DNA from: Ignatzschineria indica
GTDB lineage: Bacteria > Pseudomonadota > Gammaproteobacteria > Cardiobacteriales > Wohlfahrtiimonadaceae
DNA length: 64,000 nucleotides
Direction of reading: 5' to 3'
Assembly (NCBI RefSeq): GCF_003121925.1
Contig: NZ_QEWR01000002.1
Coordinates: forward strand, 62,001-126,000
Made by a program: the position numbers and the translations under genes
In this document: positions 19,503-28,946 of the stretch, one piece after another
Position numbering within the stretch: the first letter of the stretch is position 1
Layout of the letters: the number at the start of each line of letters is the position of its first letter
The notes under the pieces: model-generated
What the model was told of the DNA's origin: nothing
Databases searched by the model: none
The model's input: the letters and a program-made list of their open reading frames with translations, nothing else

Positions 19503-20453
19503 ATGAGAATACAGTATTGGGTTCTCATTCTCATTGTATTATCAGCGATCTCCCTCTTTGTAGGGGTGATAAATATATCGGTGAATGACCTATTTAATTT
19601 AACAGATGCTCAGAAGCAGACAATATTGATTAGTCGTATTCCGAGGCTTATTACCATTTTGATTGCCGGGGCAAGCCTCTCAATCAGCGGTCTTATTATG
19701 CAAAAATTGAGCCAGAATGCTTTTGTCTCTCCGACAACTGCCGGCACAATGGAGTCTGCACGTTTAGGGATTTTGGTAGCGATTTTGCTCTTTGCCGGAG
19801 CCTCTCCCCTTGTAAAGATGGGGTTGGCCTTTCTCTTTGCTCTTTTAGGAACATTTCTCTTTATGAAGATTCTTAATCGAATTCGTTATAAAGATGTGGT
19901 CTTTGTCCCCTTAGTAGGATTGATGTTCGGTGGTATTATCGGTTCAATTTCAACCTTTATTGCATATAAGCATGATCTGATTCAAAATTTAGCATCGTGG
20001 TTGATCGGTGATTTCTCTATGGTGATGTCAGGCCGTTATGAATTGATCTACATCTCCATTCCATTGATGATTATCGCTTATCTCTATGCCCATCAATTCT
20101 CAATTGCCGGTTTAGGTGAGGATTTTTCTAAAAATTTAGGTCTAAAGTATCAGCAGGTGGTCAATATCGGTCTTGCGATTGTAGCGATGACGACCGCATC
20201 TGTTATTTTGACAGTTGGGATGATTCCTTTTTTAGGATTGATTGTCCCCAATATTATCTCTCTCTATAAAGGGGATAATATCCGTACAACACTTCCTTAT
20301 ACGGCACTTTTAGGGGCGATTATTGTTCTTGCATGTGACATTTTAGGGCGCATCATTATCTACCCTTATGAGATACCGATCAGTGTAACTATTGGTATTT
20401 TGGGAAGTCTACTCTTTATCTGGTTGCTCTTTAAAAAGGTAGGGCAGGCATGA
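19503..20453 (+). CDS. Iron-siderophore ABC transporter permease (FecCD family), first subunit
   Basis: This 316-residue integral membrane protein has roughly nine to ten hydrophobic segments and the FecCD motifs RIPRLITILIAGASLSISG near the N-terminus and GMIPFLGLIVPNI in the loop that contacts the ATPase. It forms the membrane channel with the next permease to import a ferric siderophore. The set of two permeases, ATPase and binding protein resembles the Campylobacter CeuBCDE and Bacillus YclNOPQ systems, which take catecholate-type siderophores; ligand identity is inference. The start ATG lies rather far (15 bases) from AAAGGA. Its stop overlaps the next start by ATGA. Confidence 0.88.
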   Translation: MRIQYWVLILIVLSAISLFVGVINISVNDLFNLTDAQKQTILISRIPRLITILIAGASLSISGLIMQKLSQNAFVSPTTAGTMESARLGILVAILLFAGASPLVKMGLAFLFALLGTFLFMKILNRIRYKDVVFVPLVGLMFGGIIGSISTFIAYKHDLIQNLASWLIGDFSMVMSGRYELIYISIPLMIIAYLYAHQFSIAGLGEDFSKNLGLKYQQVVNIGLAIVAMTTASVILTVGMIPFLGLIVPNIISLYKGDNIRTTLPYTALLGAIIVLACDILGRIIIYPYEIPISVTIGILGSLLFIWLLFKKVGQA

Positions 20454-21409
20454 ATATAAGAGTCATTAATACAAGAATGAAGTTGGTGTTACTACTGATT
20501 TTAGCTGTAGCGAGTTCGGCGCTCTTCCTCTTTTATCAATTAGGCGTTAATTGGGATTATGTACTTCCAAGACGTAGCTATAAACTTTTAGCGATGGTTA
20601 TTGCCGGGAGTGCTATTGCATTTTCGACAGTTATCTTCCAGACCGTGACCCATAATAGGATCTTAACTCCAAGTATTATAGGGTTAGATTCGCTCTATCT
20701 TTTAGTGCAGACCCTGTTGGTCTATTTCTTGGGCGGTAAAAACTTTGCAATGATTAGTAATGAGTGGCTCTTTCTCCTCTCAGTATTAGTATTAGTGACT
20801 TTCTCTATGCTCTTATTTAAGATGTTACTTGGGAAAGATGGACGTTCAGTCTTCTTTCTACTCTTAATAGGGATCGTTTTAGGAGCACTCTTTCAGAGTC
20901 TATCCACCTTTATGCAGGTTTTGATCGACCCTAATGAGTTTTTCTTAGTACAAGATAAGATGTTTGCCAGCTTTAATAATGTACAGGTGAAGTTAATCTG
21001 GTGGGCATTAGGAATTATTGGGGTCACGATGATTCTCTATTTGCCGATGATTAAATATCTTGATGTCCTCTCGTTAGGGCGCGATCAATCGGTTAATTTA
21101 GGGATCTCTTACCGTAAGGTTGTGATGTTGACGCTGATTGTGGTCTCTGTTTTGACAGCAGTATCAACAGCCTTAATAGGGCCGATCACTTTTTTAGGCT
21201 TATTGGTGGCAAATCTTGGCTATGAGATCTTTAAAACTTATCGTCACTCTGTTTTACTGATGGGGACGATATTAGTGAGTATTATTGCCTTAGCATTTGG
21301 GCAGATGTTGGTGGAGCGAGTCTTCTCATTCTCAACGACCTTGAGTGTTATTATTAACTTTATTGGTGGACTCTATTTTATCTATCTACTTTTAAGGGGG
21401 AGCAAATAA
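20450..21409 (+). CDS. Iron-siderophore ABC transporter permease (FecCD family), second subunit
   Basis: This 319-residue FecCD-type permease is the partner of the preceding one. RRSYKLLAMVIAGSAIAFSTVIFQTVTHN near its start and GPITFLGLLVANLGY near its end are the family signatures; nine to ten membrane segments are visible. It starts inside the stop codon of the first permease and ends directly before the ATPase start, so the three are translated as one unit. It is closest in style to CeuC/YclO. Together the two permeases form the heterodimeric pore. Confidence is high for the role and low for the ligand. Confidence 0.88.
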   Translation: MNIRVINTRMKLVLLLILAVASSALFLFYQLGVNWDYVLPRRSYKLLAMVIAGSAIAFSTVIFQTVTHNRILTPSIIGLDSLYLLVQTLLVYFLGGKNFAMISNEWLFLLSVLVLVTFSMLLFKMLLGKDGRSVFFLLLIGIVLGALFQSLSTFMQVLIDPNEFFLVQDKMFASFNNVQVKLIWWALGIIGVTMILYLPMIKYLDVLSLGRDQSVNLGISYRKVVMLTLIVVSVLTAVSTALIGPITFLGLLVANLGYEIFKTYRHSVLLMGTILVSIIALAFGQMLVERVFSFSTTLSVIINFIGGLYFIYLLLRGSK

Positions 21410-22168
21410 ATGGTTGTAGTCGAAGGAGTTTCAAAATTATTTGGGCAACGAAAAGTTGTTGATAATGTTTCCATTACGATCCCTAAAAATAAGGTCACAT
21501 CCTTAATTGGGCCTAATGGGGCAGGTAAGAGTACCCTCTTAGGGATGATGAGTCGTTTGATTGATCCTGATGCTGGTTCTATTAAGATCGATGATCGTCT
21601 GATTCGTGATTGGAAGAGTGATGAGTTGGCGAAAAAGATTTCGATTCTTAAGCAGGCCAATCATCTCAATCTTCGAATTACAGTTCGTGAGTTGGTTGCT
21701 TTTGGGCGTTTTCCTCATAGTAAAGGTCGTTTGACGGCGGAAGATGACGCATTGATTGATGAAGCAATTGCCTATATGGGATTGACAGATCTTGAGAATA
21801 AGTATGTCTCTGAACTAAGTGGTGGGCAGCGTCAATGTGCCTTTATCGCGATGGTTGTTGCACAAAATACTGATATTATCTTTTTAGATGAACCGCTCAA
21901 TAATCTGGATATGAAACATTCGGTAGAGATTATGCAGGTTTTGCGTAAATTAGTGGCTGAAAAGAATAAGACAATCGTTATTGTCATTCATGATATTAAT
22001 TTTGCTTCGTGCTATTCAGATTACATTATCTCTCTTAAAGGGGGAGCTTTGGTGCATGAAGGTGCGACAGAGAAGATTATCGATACCAATATTCTTCGTG
22101 AGATCTATGACATGGAGATCCCTATTCAGACCATTAATGATCAGCGGATTTGTGTTTATTTCTCATAG
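21410..22168 (+). CDS. Iron-siderophore ABC transporter ATP-binding protein
   Basis: The 252-residue ATPase energises the importer from the cytoplasmic face. Walker A is GPNGAGKST at 34-42, the signature LSGGQ is at 136-140, Walker B ends in LDEP at 159-162, and the switch histidine is in VIHDINFASCYSD. The sequence is close to FepC/CeuD/YclP-type ATPases. The ATG follows the TAA of the second permease immediately, with GGGGGAG upstream. Its C-terminus with YDMEIPIQTINDQRICVYFS is typical of the CeuD subgroup. A short 5-bp stem and T run near 22238-22257 may weakly terminate transcription before the binding-protein gene. Confidence 0.92.
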   Translation: MVVVEGVSKLFGQRKVVDNVSITIPKNKVTSLIGPNGAGKSTLLGMMSRLIDPDAGSIKIDDRLIRDWKSDELAKKISILKQANHLNLRITVRELVAFGRFPHSKGRLTAEDDALIDEAIAYMGLTDLENKYVSELSGGQRQCAFIAMVVAQNTDIIFLDEPLNNLDMKHSVEIMQVLRKLVAEKNKTIVIVIHDINFASCYSDYIISLKGGALVHEGATEKIIDTNILREIYDMEIPIQTINDQRICVYFS

Positions 22169-22505
22169 GTTAATGTAATAAGCATAATAATGCGTAATAA
22201 GCCTGTGAGGTAGATGGAATAAAGAGAGTAATTTTAGAGAGCAATTTCTCTTTTTTTAAAGTATCATGATGTGAATGATTCTCAATTATATAGTTGAATG
22301 GCTCCTATTAAGGAATCTTTATTAGATGATAGCTGTTATGTATTATCGATCGCTGTTGAAGTTAGTGGTTATGTCGTCCCTTGATGCAATCAGGTCTATT
22401 TCATAAGTCTATTCAATAGGTTCATTCAATAGGTCCATTTAATTTTTTTAATTAACTGTTTAATTAACTAAAATAATCAAAAGTGTAAAAGCTTAAGGAG
22501 TAAAA
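22169..22505. other. Spacer between the ABC ATPase and the binding protein
   Basis: AGAGA/TCTCT with a run of seven T (about 22236-22257) is a possible weak terminator. GTGAATGATTCTCAATTATA (22271-22290) resembles a Fur site of the AATGATTCTCATT kind. Degenerate copies of CATTCAATAGGT lie at about 22390-22440. The binding-protein gene may have its own iron-controlled promoter here. Confidence 0.45.
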
Positions 22506-23498
22506 ATGAAGTCCAAAGCATTTAAGAAAGTGGTTCTTGTATCGGCATTAGCTTTAGTCTTGGCTGCATGTGGTGAGGAGAAGGCCGCTACACCGACAAA
22601 AACAGCTGAAAGTCCTGCAAAAGAGCAGAGCAGCAGTGCTGTAGCCGAAACTAAGCGTATTACTGTTAAACATGATTCAGGAGAAACAGTTGTTCCTTTT
22701 GCTCCTGAAAAAGTGGTTGCTTTCGATTTTGGGGCGTTAGATACATTAGAATCTTTAGATATCGACATTATTGGACTTCCTAAAGCAAATCTCCCAGCTT
22801 ATCTTAATGATTATAGTGCCGACAAATATCAAAACTTTGGCACTCTAAAAGAGCCAAATTTTGAAGCGATTCATGCAGCAAAGCCTGATCTTATTATTAT
22901 TGCGGTACGACAAGCACCTCTATATGAGCAATTCTCTGAAATTGCACCGACAATCAATCTTTCTGTAGATGATAACGATATTATGGGGTCTACAGAGCGT
23001 AATATTCGTGTCTTAGGTGAAATCTATGGTCGTGAAGCGGATGTGGAGAAAGAGATAGCTCTTCTTAATGAGAAGATTACCAAGGTTCGTGAGAAGACCG
23101 ACCAGATGGATGAGACAGGTTTAATTCTTCTTGTCAACGATGGCAAAATTAGTGCCTATGGCCCAGGCTCACGTTTCGGTATTATCCATGATGTTTTAGG
23201 CATTAAGCCGGCAGATAGTACAATCAAGCAATCACGCCATGGTCAAACGGCATCATTTGAGTATGTGATGGATCTTAATCCTGACTATCTCTTTATTGTC
23301 GATCGAAGTGCTGTTATTGCTGGTAACGGCAATACCGGAGCTAAAGAGGTTGTTGAAAATGATCTAGTGAAAAATACTAATGCTTATAAAAATGGCAAGA
23401 TCGTCTATCTTGATCCTAATGTTTGGTATCTCTCAGGCGGTGGTTTTAAATCAACCAACCAGATGATTGATGATATTGCCGAAGCAATTGATCAGTAG
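22506..23498 (+). CDS. Iron-siderophore substrate-binding lipoprotein
   Basis: The 330-residue protein carries a lipoprotein signal with lipobox LAAC (Cys22), then a Ser/Ala-rich linker and a periplasmic-binding type III fold. EKVVAFDFGALDTLESL, NFEAIHAAKPDLIII, LDPNVWYLSGGGF and IDDIAEAID are typical of the CeuE/YclQ/FatB group that hands ferric siderophore to the permeases. In a Gram-negative it would be tethered in the periplasm. ATG at 22506 has AAGGAG six bases upstream. It is separated from the ATPase gene by 337 bases with a possible second Fur site. No TonB-dependent receptor or siderophore synthesis gene is in the window. A UUCG-loop terminator follows. Confidence 0.92.
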   Translation: MKSKAFKKVVLVSALALVLAACGEEKAATPTKTAESPAKEQSSSAVAETKRITVKHDSGETVVPFAPEKVVAFDFGALDTLESLDIDIIGLPKANLPAYLNDYSADKYQNFGTLKEPNFEAIHAAKPDLIIIAVRQAPLYEQFSEIAPTINLSVDDNDIMGSTERNIRVLGEIYGREADVEKEIALLNEKITKVREKTDQMDETGLILLVNDGKISAYGPGSRFGIIHDVLGIKPADSTIKQSRHGQTASFEYVMDLNPDYLFIVDRSAVIAGNGNTGAKEVVENDLVKNTNAYKNGKIVYLDPNVWYLSGGGFKSTNQMIDDIAEAIDQ

Positions 23499-23569
23499 TT
23501 GAGCAGTAATTGCTCAGTAATTGATGGATATAACATCAATCTAAAAAATATTTCCTTTATAAAACTTTG

Positions 23570-23594
23570 CCACTACTTCGGTAGTGGTTTTTTT
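23570..23594 (+). terminator. Terminator of the siderophore importer
   Basis: CCACTAC, loop TTCG and GTAGTGG are followed by seven T. This is a textbook UUCG-tetraloop intrinsic terminator, 72 bases past the stop. Confidence 0.95.
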
Positions 23595-23878
23595 ATACTT
23601 CAAAGCTAAGCCCTCAAAGCTAAGAAGATTTTTGGAGCCAAAGGAACCCGATCATCTTACTCTTATAGTAGATATCTGTAGGGCTGTAGATCTATGCCCA
23701 TCTGAGGCGTCTACAATGCCGGGATCATATCTTTAAATGGACATTATCTACCGACGAGGATCAGCATTTGCCGGCGCAGGGTTTTGAAACAGATGTGATA
23801 GTAAGATTTAACCGCTGTCGGGCTTTGTTGTTTTATCATTTGATCAATAGCAACAATAACGATAATAGTAATAATAAA

Positions 23879-23912
23879 AAATCCTATAGCGCAATTAAAC
23901 ACTATAGGATTT
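23879..23912 (-). terminator. Terminator of argG
   Basis: A perfect 11-bp stem (AAATCCTATAG at 23879-23889 with 23902-23912) and a 12-base loop are followed on the minus strand by a T-rich run. It lies about 70 bases past the argG stop. Confidence 0.88.
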
Positions 23913-23980
23913 ATTGATGACAATTTTAAATCATCAAATGTAATTCCTGCGAAGCAGGTGACAATTGATGAGGGGGCTGA

Positions 23981-25189
23981 TTAACGGCGATTTTTGCTCG
24001 CTGCGATACGAAGACGAAGAGCATTGAGTTTGATAAAACCACCTGCATCTTTCTGATCATACGCGCCACCATCATCTTCAAATGTTGCAATATTCTCATC
24101 AAAGAGTGAATCATCAGATTTACGACCCACGATGATAACATTCCCTTTATAGAGTTTGACGCGCACGACACCATTTACAAACTTTTGTGATTCATCGATC
24201 ATTGTTTGTAAAAGTTCACGCTCAGGACTCCACCAGTAACCATTATAGATTAGGCTTGCATAACGTGGCATCAACTCATCTTTAAGATGAGCAACTTCAC
24301 GGTCAAGTGTAATTGACTCAATTGCACGATGTGCTTTTAACATAACAGTACCGGCAGGTGTCTCATAGCAACCGCGAGCTTTCATACCGACATAGCGGTT
24401 TTCTACGATATCAACACGACCAATTCCATTTTCACCAGCAAGTTTGTTAAGCTTCTCCATAACGGTTGCAGGAGAAGTTTCAACACCATCAATAGCAACA
24501 ATATCACCATGGCGATAGGTTAACTCTACATAGGTAGGCTTATCAGGTGCTTCTTCAGGAGAGACTGTCCAGCGCCACATATCTGCTTCTGGCTCTGTCC
24601 ATGGATCTTCTAACATCAAACCTTCGTAAGAGATATGGAGTAAGTTAGCATCCATTGAGTAAGGGGATTTTTTACCACCACGATCGATCTCAATATTGTT
24701 TTTCTCAGCGTAGTCGAGAAGCTTCTCGCGAGACATAAGATCCCACTCACGCCATGGAGCGATTACTTTCACGCCTGGTTTAAGCGCGTATGCACCTAAC
24801 TCAAAGCGAACTTGGTCATTACCTTTACCGGTTGCTCCGTGAGAAATTGCATCTGCATTTGTTTCATTAGCAATTTCAACGAGGCGTTTTGCAATTAATG
24901 GGCGCGCGATAGAGGTTCCTAAAAGATACTCCCCTTCATAGATCGCATTTGCGCGGAACATTGGAAAAATAAAGTCGCGAGCAAATTCTTCGCGGAGGTC
25001 ATCGATATAGATCTCTTTAACGCCAAGCGCCTTCGCTTTATCGCGTGCCGGCTCAACTTCTTCGCCTTGACCAATATCTGCCGTAAATGTTACGACTTCG
25101 CAATTATATTCATCTTGTAACCATTTGAGGATTACAGAAGTGTCCAATCCGCCTGAATATGCGAGAACCACTTTATTGATTTTTTCCAT
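23981..25189 (-). CDS. argG: Argininosuccinate synthase
   Basis: ArgG joins citrulline and aspartate using ATP, the penultimate step of arginine synthesis. The 402 residues are the typical type I length (about 400). The PP-loop AYSGGLDTS is at residues 10-18, and [25 protein letters not shown] and the C-terminal tetramerisation region are visible. ATG at 25189 has AGGAG six bases upstream. It starts 32 bases after the trkA stop on the same strand, so it may be co-transcribed with trkA or use a promoter inside it. I did not find a convincing ArgR box in that short gap. argH is not in the window. Confidence 0.97.
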   Translation of the reverse strand: MEKINKVVLAYSGGLDTSVILKWLQDEYNCEVVTFTADIGQGEEVEPARDKAKALGVKEIYIDDLREEFARDFIFPMFRANAIYEGEYLLGTSIARPLIAKRLVEIANETNADAISHGATGKGNDQVRFELGAYALKPGVKVIAPWREWDLMSREKLLDYAEKNNIEIDRGGKKSPYSMDANLLHISYEGLMLEDPWTEPEADMWRWTVSPEEAPDKPTYVELTYRHGDIVAIDGVETSPATVMEKLNKLAGENGIGRVDIVENRYVGMKARGCYETPAGTVMLKAHRAIESITLDREVAHLKDELMPRYASLIYNGYWWSPERELLQTMIDESQKFVNGVVRVKLYKGNVIIVGRKSDDSLFDENIATFEDDGGAYDQKDAGGFIKLNALRLRIAASKNRR

Positions 25190-25221
25190 TATAGTCTCCT
25201 GTCGACTTTTGGGGTTTTTGA

Positions 25222-26601
25222 CTATTTTCTTAATTCAAAGAGATCTTCCACTTCTGGAATACTCTCTTTGTCTGTGATAAATAAGATGAGATGATCATTC
25301 TGCTCAATAGAGATGGAGGGCTCAATTTTCATCACTTTCCCTCTTCGGATAAGTCCCGCGACAACGACATTTTCGGGCCAACGTATCCCTTCCAAAGATT
25401 TACCGACGATTTTTGAGGTTTCAGCATTACCGTGGGCAATAATCTCCATTGCTTCTGATTCGCCTGATCTAAGAGAGTATACCTGAACAATATCTCCTTT
25501 TCTAATATAGGTTAACAAGGTACTTAAAGTTACCTGTTGTGGTGAGAAGGCGAGATCAATATTTGACTCCTCTTCAATCATCTCAAGATAAGAAGAGCGA
25601 TTGATCAGCGCCATTGAAAACTTCGCACCTAGACGCTTAGCTAACATAGCGGCCATAATATTGGTTTGATCATCATTTGTGAGCGCGCAGAAGAGATCCG
25701 TTTTATCGATATTTTCTTCAAATAGCAGTGTCTCATCGGTACAATCCCCATGAAGAATGAGGCTACGACTCAGCTTAGAAGCAAGGGCGTTAGCACGTTC
25801 TGCATTCTCTTCGATCAGTTTTACATGGGTATAAGATTCAAGCGCTTCCGCTAATGCCGCGCCGATATTACCACCACCGGCAATGGTGACTTTTTTGGCA
25901 ATTCTCTGTTTAGATTGAAAGAGTTCAATGACCTCTCTTGCATCTGAACGGGCACAGAGAAAATAGATCTCATCATCCTCTTCTAAGATGGTCTCATCAT
26001 GGGGAATAAACTCACTTCCTTCCCGGTAGATCGCAACATAGTTGATGTTGAGATGCCGGGTTCGACGTTTGATTTTGGCAAAACGACGACCATAGAGCTG
26101 GGAGTTCTTTTCTACTCCAATAGAGACAATAAGTGCCTCACCTTTTGAGAAGCGTAGGACATCGAGCGCACCCGGCAATTCAATAATATTTTTAATATAG
26201 TTAGTGATTAAGATCTCAGGGCTGATCACAACATCGATGTGAAAGGTCGAATCGAGTTTGTTTCCAAAAAGATCACCGTGACGAACATAATCGCGTGAGC
26301 GAACTCTAGCGACTTTTAACTTAATGCCAAAAACGGTATGTGCAATTTGGCAGGCAACAATATTGACCTCATCGCTTGAGGTAACGGCAATAATCACATC
26401 CATATTTTCAGCGCCAGCCTCTTTCAGTAAGATGGGAGAAGCCGCATTTCCACGGATGGTACGAATATCATATCGCTCTTTAAGGGCCGCTAGAGGGGCA
26501 TATTGATTATCGATAATGGTGATATCGTTTTGTGCTTCTTTTGACAAAACATGGGCAACAGTAGAACCTACTTGTCCGGCACCAAGAATCAAAATTTTCA
26601 T
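25222..26601 (-). CDS. trkA: Trk potassium uptake system NAD-binding regulatory protein
   Basis: TrkA is the peripheral cytoplasmic regulator that binds NAD(H)/ATP and gates TrkH/TrkG potassium channels. The preferred start is the ATG at 26601, giving 459 residues that open [16 protein letters not shown] as in E. coli (458 residues). An upstream in-frame start at 26646 would add 15 non-conserved residues. Two RCK units are visible, each with an N-terminal Rossmann motif (GAGQVGS and, near residue 236, [14 protein letters not shown]) and a C-terminal TrkA_C domain with [22 protein letters not shown]-like segments. trkH is not nearby. The gene precedes argG. Confidence 0.95.
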   Translation of the reverse strand: MKILILGAGQVGSTVAHVLSKEAQNDITIIDNQYAPLAALKERYDIRTIRGNAASPILLKEAGAENMDVIIAVTSSDEVNIVACQIAHTVFGIKLKVARVRSRDYVRHGDLFGNKLDSTFHIDVVISPEILITNYIKNIIELPGALDVLRFSKGEALIVSIGVEKNSQLYGRRFAKIKRRTRHLNINYVAIYREGSEFIPHDETILEEDDEIYFLCARSDAREVIELFQSKQRIAKKVTIAGGGNIGAALAEALESYTHVKLIEENAERANALASKLSRSLILHGDCTDETLLFEENIDKTDLFCALTNDDQTNIMAAMLAKRLGAKFSMALINRSSYLEMIEEESNIDLAFSPQQVTLSTLLTYIRKGDIVQVYSLRSGESEAMEIIAHGNAETSKIVGKSLEGIRWPENVVVAGLIRRGKVMKIEPSISIEQNDHLILFITDKESIPEVEDLFELRK

Positions 26602-27568
26602 GACTGCGATTATTCCTTTTGAAAGACGCTTAAAATAATAGCTCAAAATAGAGGGATATTGTATCTGTTTTTCTAATTGACTGCTTCTTAGATTCTTTTA
26701 CGAAGTCGTTATTAAGTTGCTATCTAGTTGCTATCTAGCGCGATCAAGAGATTATTGAGATGTGATGAGCACATTATCGGATTGGTTGTGGTAGATAGAT
26801 TCATTATCTCACTATATCTTTCTTAAAGTAGGTGGCGAAAATAGGTGATGAAAAGAGGGAGGTTATCGCAACGATAGTGGGAAGAGAGATGATGAGATAG
26901 ATCGCTTGCTTTTCTCCATTTCATTGCTCTAAATCCATTTTTAGGGTATAATTCTTGCCTCAAAATACCTAGAAGGTAGACTTATTAATATCTCAAAAGC
27001 TCTGATTTTGCTGTAGTGTATATAGATAGATGCAGTAGACATATACGGTCAATGGGGTGAGGGTTTTGAGGTAGTAATGGGTCTACTTTTTTCATTTGAT
27101 TTGATTAATACTCTTTCATGAAGTTTTCTACTTTAACTTTCTATTTTAATTTTTACTTCGATTTTTTACTTCAATTTTGGTTAGGAATAGAGGGTCAATA
27201 GTAGTTGTTAAAATTCACTGTTGGGGTAATTCTTAAATCAATTCAAATTAATTCAAATCAGATCAAGTAGGTTCAAGTTGGTTCAGATCGATTATTCAAA
27301 GATTATTCAAGTCGATTAGATTAAAGTAGTTTAGTTAGATAATGATTCCTCGTTAGGTGAGGTTGCTGTAGAGTCGGAAGCTATTGCCCAGAGAATATTC
27401 GAAAATATGGATGGGTTAAAAGAGATAATTGAGTGAAGATTGTCTCGAATATAGTGAAAACAAGGAGAGATCATCTCTTCTAGGAGCGCACCTTCAGATA
27501 AGCGATATACTTCACTCTATCTCATTAGAGATCATCATCGATCACATGTAGTCACAGGAGGATGCTTT
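26602..27568. other. Long divergent spacer between trkA and mgtE
   Basis: These 967 bases have stops in all frames and no coding signature. They include a promoter-like element on the plus strand (26924-26952) about 600 bases ahead of mgtE, and degenerate repeats of AATTCAAAT and GGTTCA(A/G)AT around 27238-27300. A long mgtE leader RNA is therefore possible. I could not recognise an M-box by eye. Confidence 0.45.
26924..26952 (+). promoter_or_regulatory. Candidate sigma-70 promoter in the mgtE upstream region
   Basis: A perfect -10 TATAAT (26947-26952) lies 17 bases after TTGCTC (26924-26929), which matches the -35 consensus only in TTG. It points toward mgtE, about 600 bases downstream. Confidence 0.4.
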
Positions 27569-28597
27569 ATGGTTCATCATCAAAATGCAAGAAAAACGCA
27601 TGAGTTTGCAGAGGAGACGGTCGGATCGTTAATGGATTTCGATTTTATCTGCGTTCCTGAAACCTATACCGTGAGTGAGACCTTTAAATATCTGAGGAAA
27701 AACGTTCATGGTAAGGCCAATATTCACTACAGTTATGTGATTGATCCTTTAGGGGTATTAGTGGGAGTTCTCTCATTAAGAGAACTTTTAGGTGCTGATG
27801 AGAATGCTGTCTTAAAAGATATCATGGCGCCGACAACCCTTAAGCTCTCTTATGATCTAGACCAAGAGAAAGCGGCTAAAATCTTCCAAGACTCGGATCT
27901 TGTTACATTACCTGTGATCGATACCAATGGCAGGATGATCGGTGTACTCCATGTTGATGAGATGATGGATGTTTTACAACAAGAAGCGACTGAAGATATC
28001 CATAAGATGGCATCGATCTCGGTTGATGAGGATGAAGAGGTAAAGGGATTACTCGAATCCTCAATGGGCTGGCTCTATAAAAAGCGAATTGGTTGGCTCG
28101 TGATTCTTGTATTTGTCAATCTTCTCTCTGGTGCCGGGATTGCAAGTTATGAAGAGTTACTCAATCAACATATCTATGTTGTTTTCTTCCTACCACTCTT
28201 AATTGCTAGTGGTGGTAATACCGGTTCACAGTCAACGACTCTTGTTATTCGAGCGATGGCTGTCGGGGATGTCACCATGCGAGATTGGGGGAAGGTCTTT
28301 GCTAAAGAGGCTCTGGTTTCATTTGCCTTGGGAATCACGATGGCGGCCGCAATTGCGGTAATCGGCTATTACCGTGGTAGTGATTATGGTGCCGGAACAG
28401 AGACAGCTATTATTATTGCTTTATCGATGGTGATTGTTGTGATGTTTGGTGGACTATTAGGTGCAATTATTCCTTTTGTCTTTAGATTATTTAAACTTGA
28501 TCCGGCAACAGCAAGTACACCGCTTATTACCTCAATTTGTGATATTGCAGGTGTCTTTATCTATTTAGGAATTGCGAGTCTTTTCTTGCAGTTATAA
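27569..28597 (+). CDS. mgtE: MgtE-type magnesium transporter, short form lacking the N domain
   Basis: MgtE is a Mg2+-gated magnesium channel of the inner membrane. This 342-residue version begins at the CBS region (EETVGSLM matches the start of the CBS pair in longer members). It has two CBS domains (about 16-140), the plug-helix region, and five membrane segments (about 175-342), with the GGNTGSQSTTLVIRA pore motif and DPATASTPLITSICD near the end. The roughly 110-residue superhelical N domain of the usual 450-residue protein is absent, and I find no coding remnant upstream. The ATG at 27569 has a perfect AGGAGG seven bases away, so this is a real start, not a truncated call. A terminator follows. 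Confidence 0.9.
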   Translation: MVHHQNARKTHEFAEETVGSLMDFDFICVPETYTVSETFKYLRKNVHGKANIHYSYVIDPLGVLVGVLSLRELLGADENAVLKDIMAPTTLKLSYDLDQEKAAKIFQDSDLVTLPVIDTNGRMIGVLHVDEMMDVLQQEATEDIHKMASISVDEDEEVKGLLESSMGWLYKKRIGWLVILVFVNLLSGAGIASYEELLNQHIYVVFFLPLLIASGGNTGSQSTTLVIRAMAVGDVTMRDWGKVFAKEALVSFALGITMAAAIAVIGYYRGSDYGAGTETAIIIALSMVIVVMFGGLLGAIIPFVFRLFKLDPATASTPLITSICDIAGVFIYLGIASLFLQL

Positions 28598-28946
28598 GAG
28601 AGAGACGGGATCATCAATGTATAGAGAAGATATGTGGATGATAGCGGCTTAAGATCTTTTAGAAAAAGTGATCGGTGATCTTTGTCATCGATCATTTTTT
28701 ATTGTATGAGATTATTTGTGAGATGATTAAGATTTTGTAGGATCTTAATTGGCTAAGAAGTCTAAGAAGTCTAAGAATTAAGTTAAAAGAGTGCAAATGT
28801 GTAAATGTGCAATGTAAATTTCAATTGTGAGTTATTAGCTCAAATTTATATTTAGAAATTTATATTCAGATTCACATCACATTCACATTCAAATTTATAT
28901 TTATAGTTATATTTATTTTTAAGTTACAGTTCAAATTGAAGCTCAA
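28598..28946. other. Intergenic region between mgtE and the AmpG-like gene
   Basis: After the mgtE terminator there are three tandem copies of a 9-mer CTAAGAAGT/CTAAGAATT (28753-28779). A strongly repetitive ATTCA/TTTATAT stretch follows (about 28850-28945). I see no clear promoter. Confidence 0.5.
28663..28700 (+). terminator. Terminator of mgtE
   Basis: AAAAAGTGATCGGTGAT pairs with GTCATCGATCATTTTTT around a CTTT loop, giving about 17 pairs including G-U, ending in T6. It lies about 65 bases past the stop. Confidence 0.88.

Larger units (their letters stand above)
23499..23980. other. Convergent spacer between the binding protein and argG
   Basis: It begins with short duplications of CAGTAATTG (23504-23512 and 23515-23523) resembling the last codons of the upstream gene. 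Two terminators, one for each side, are listed separately. Between about 23600 and 23870 I see nothing recognisable. Confidence 0.5.

Noticed and set aside
26602-26646. 15-residue upstream extension of TrkA
   Set aside because: The E. coli-like start [12 protein letters not shown] is at 26601, and the extension is not conserved in kind.
26952-27568. M-box (ykoK) riboswitch ahead of mgtE
   Set aside because: The region is repetitive and I cannot recognise the conserved M-box core by eye; left as a check under findings.
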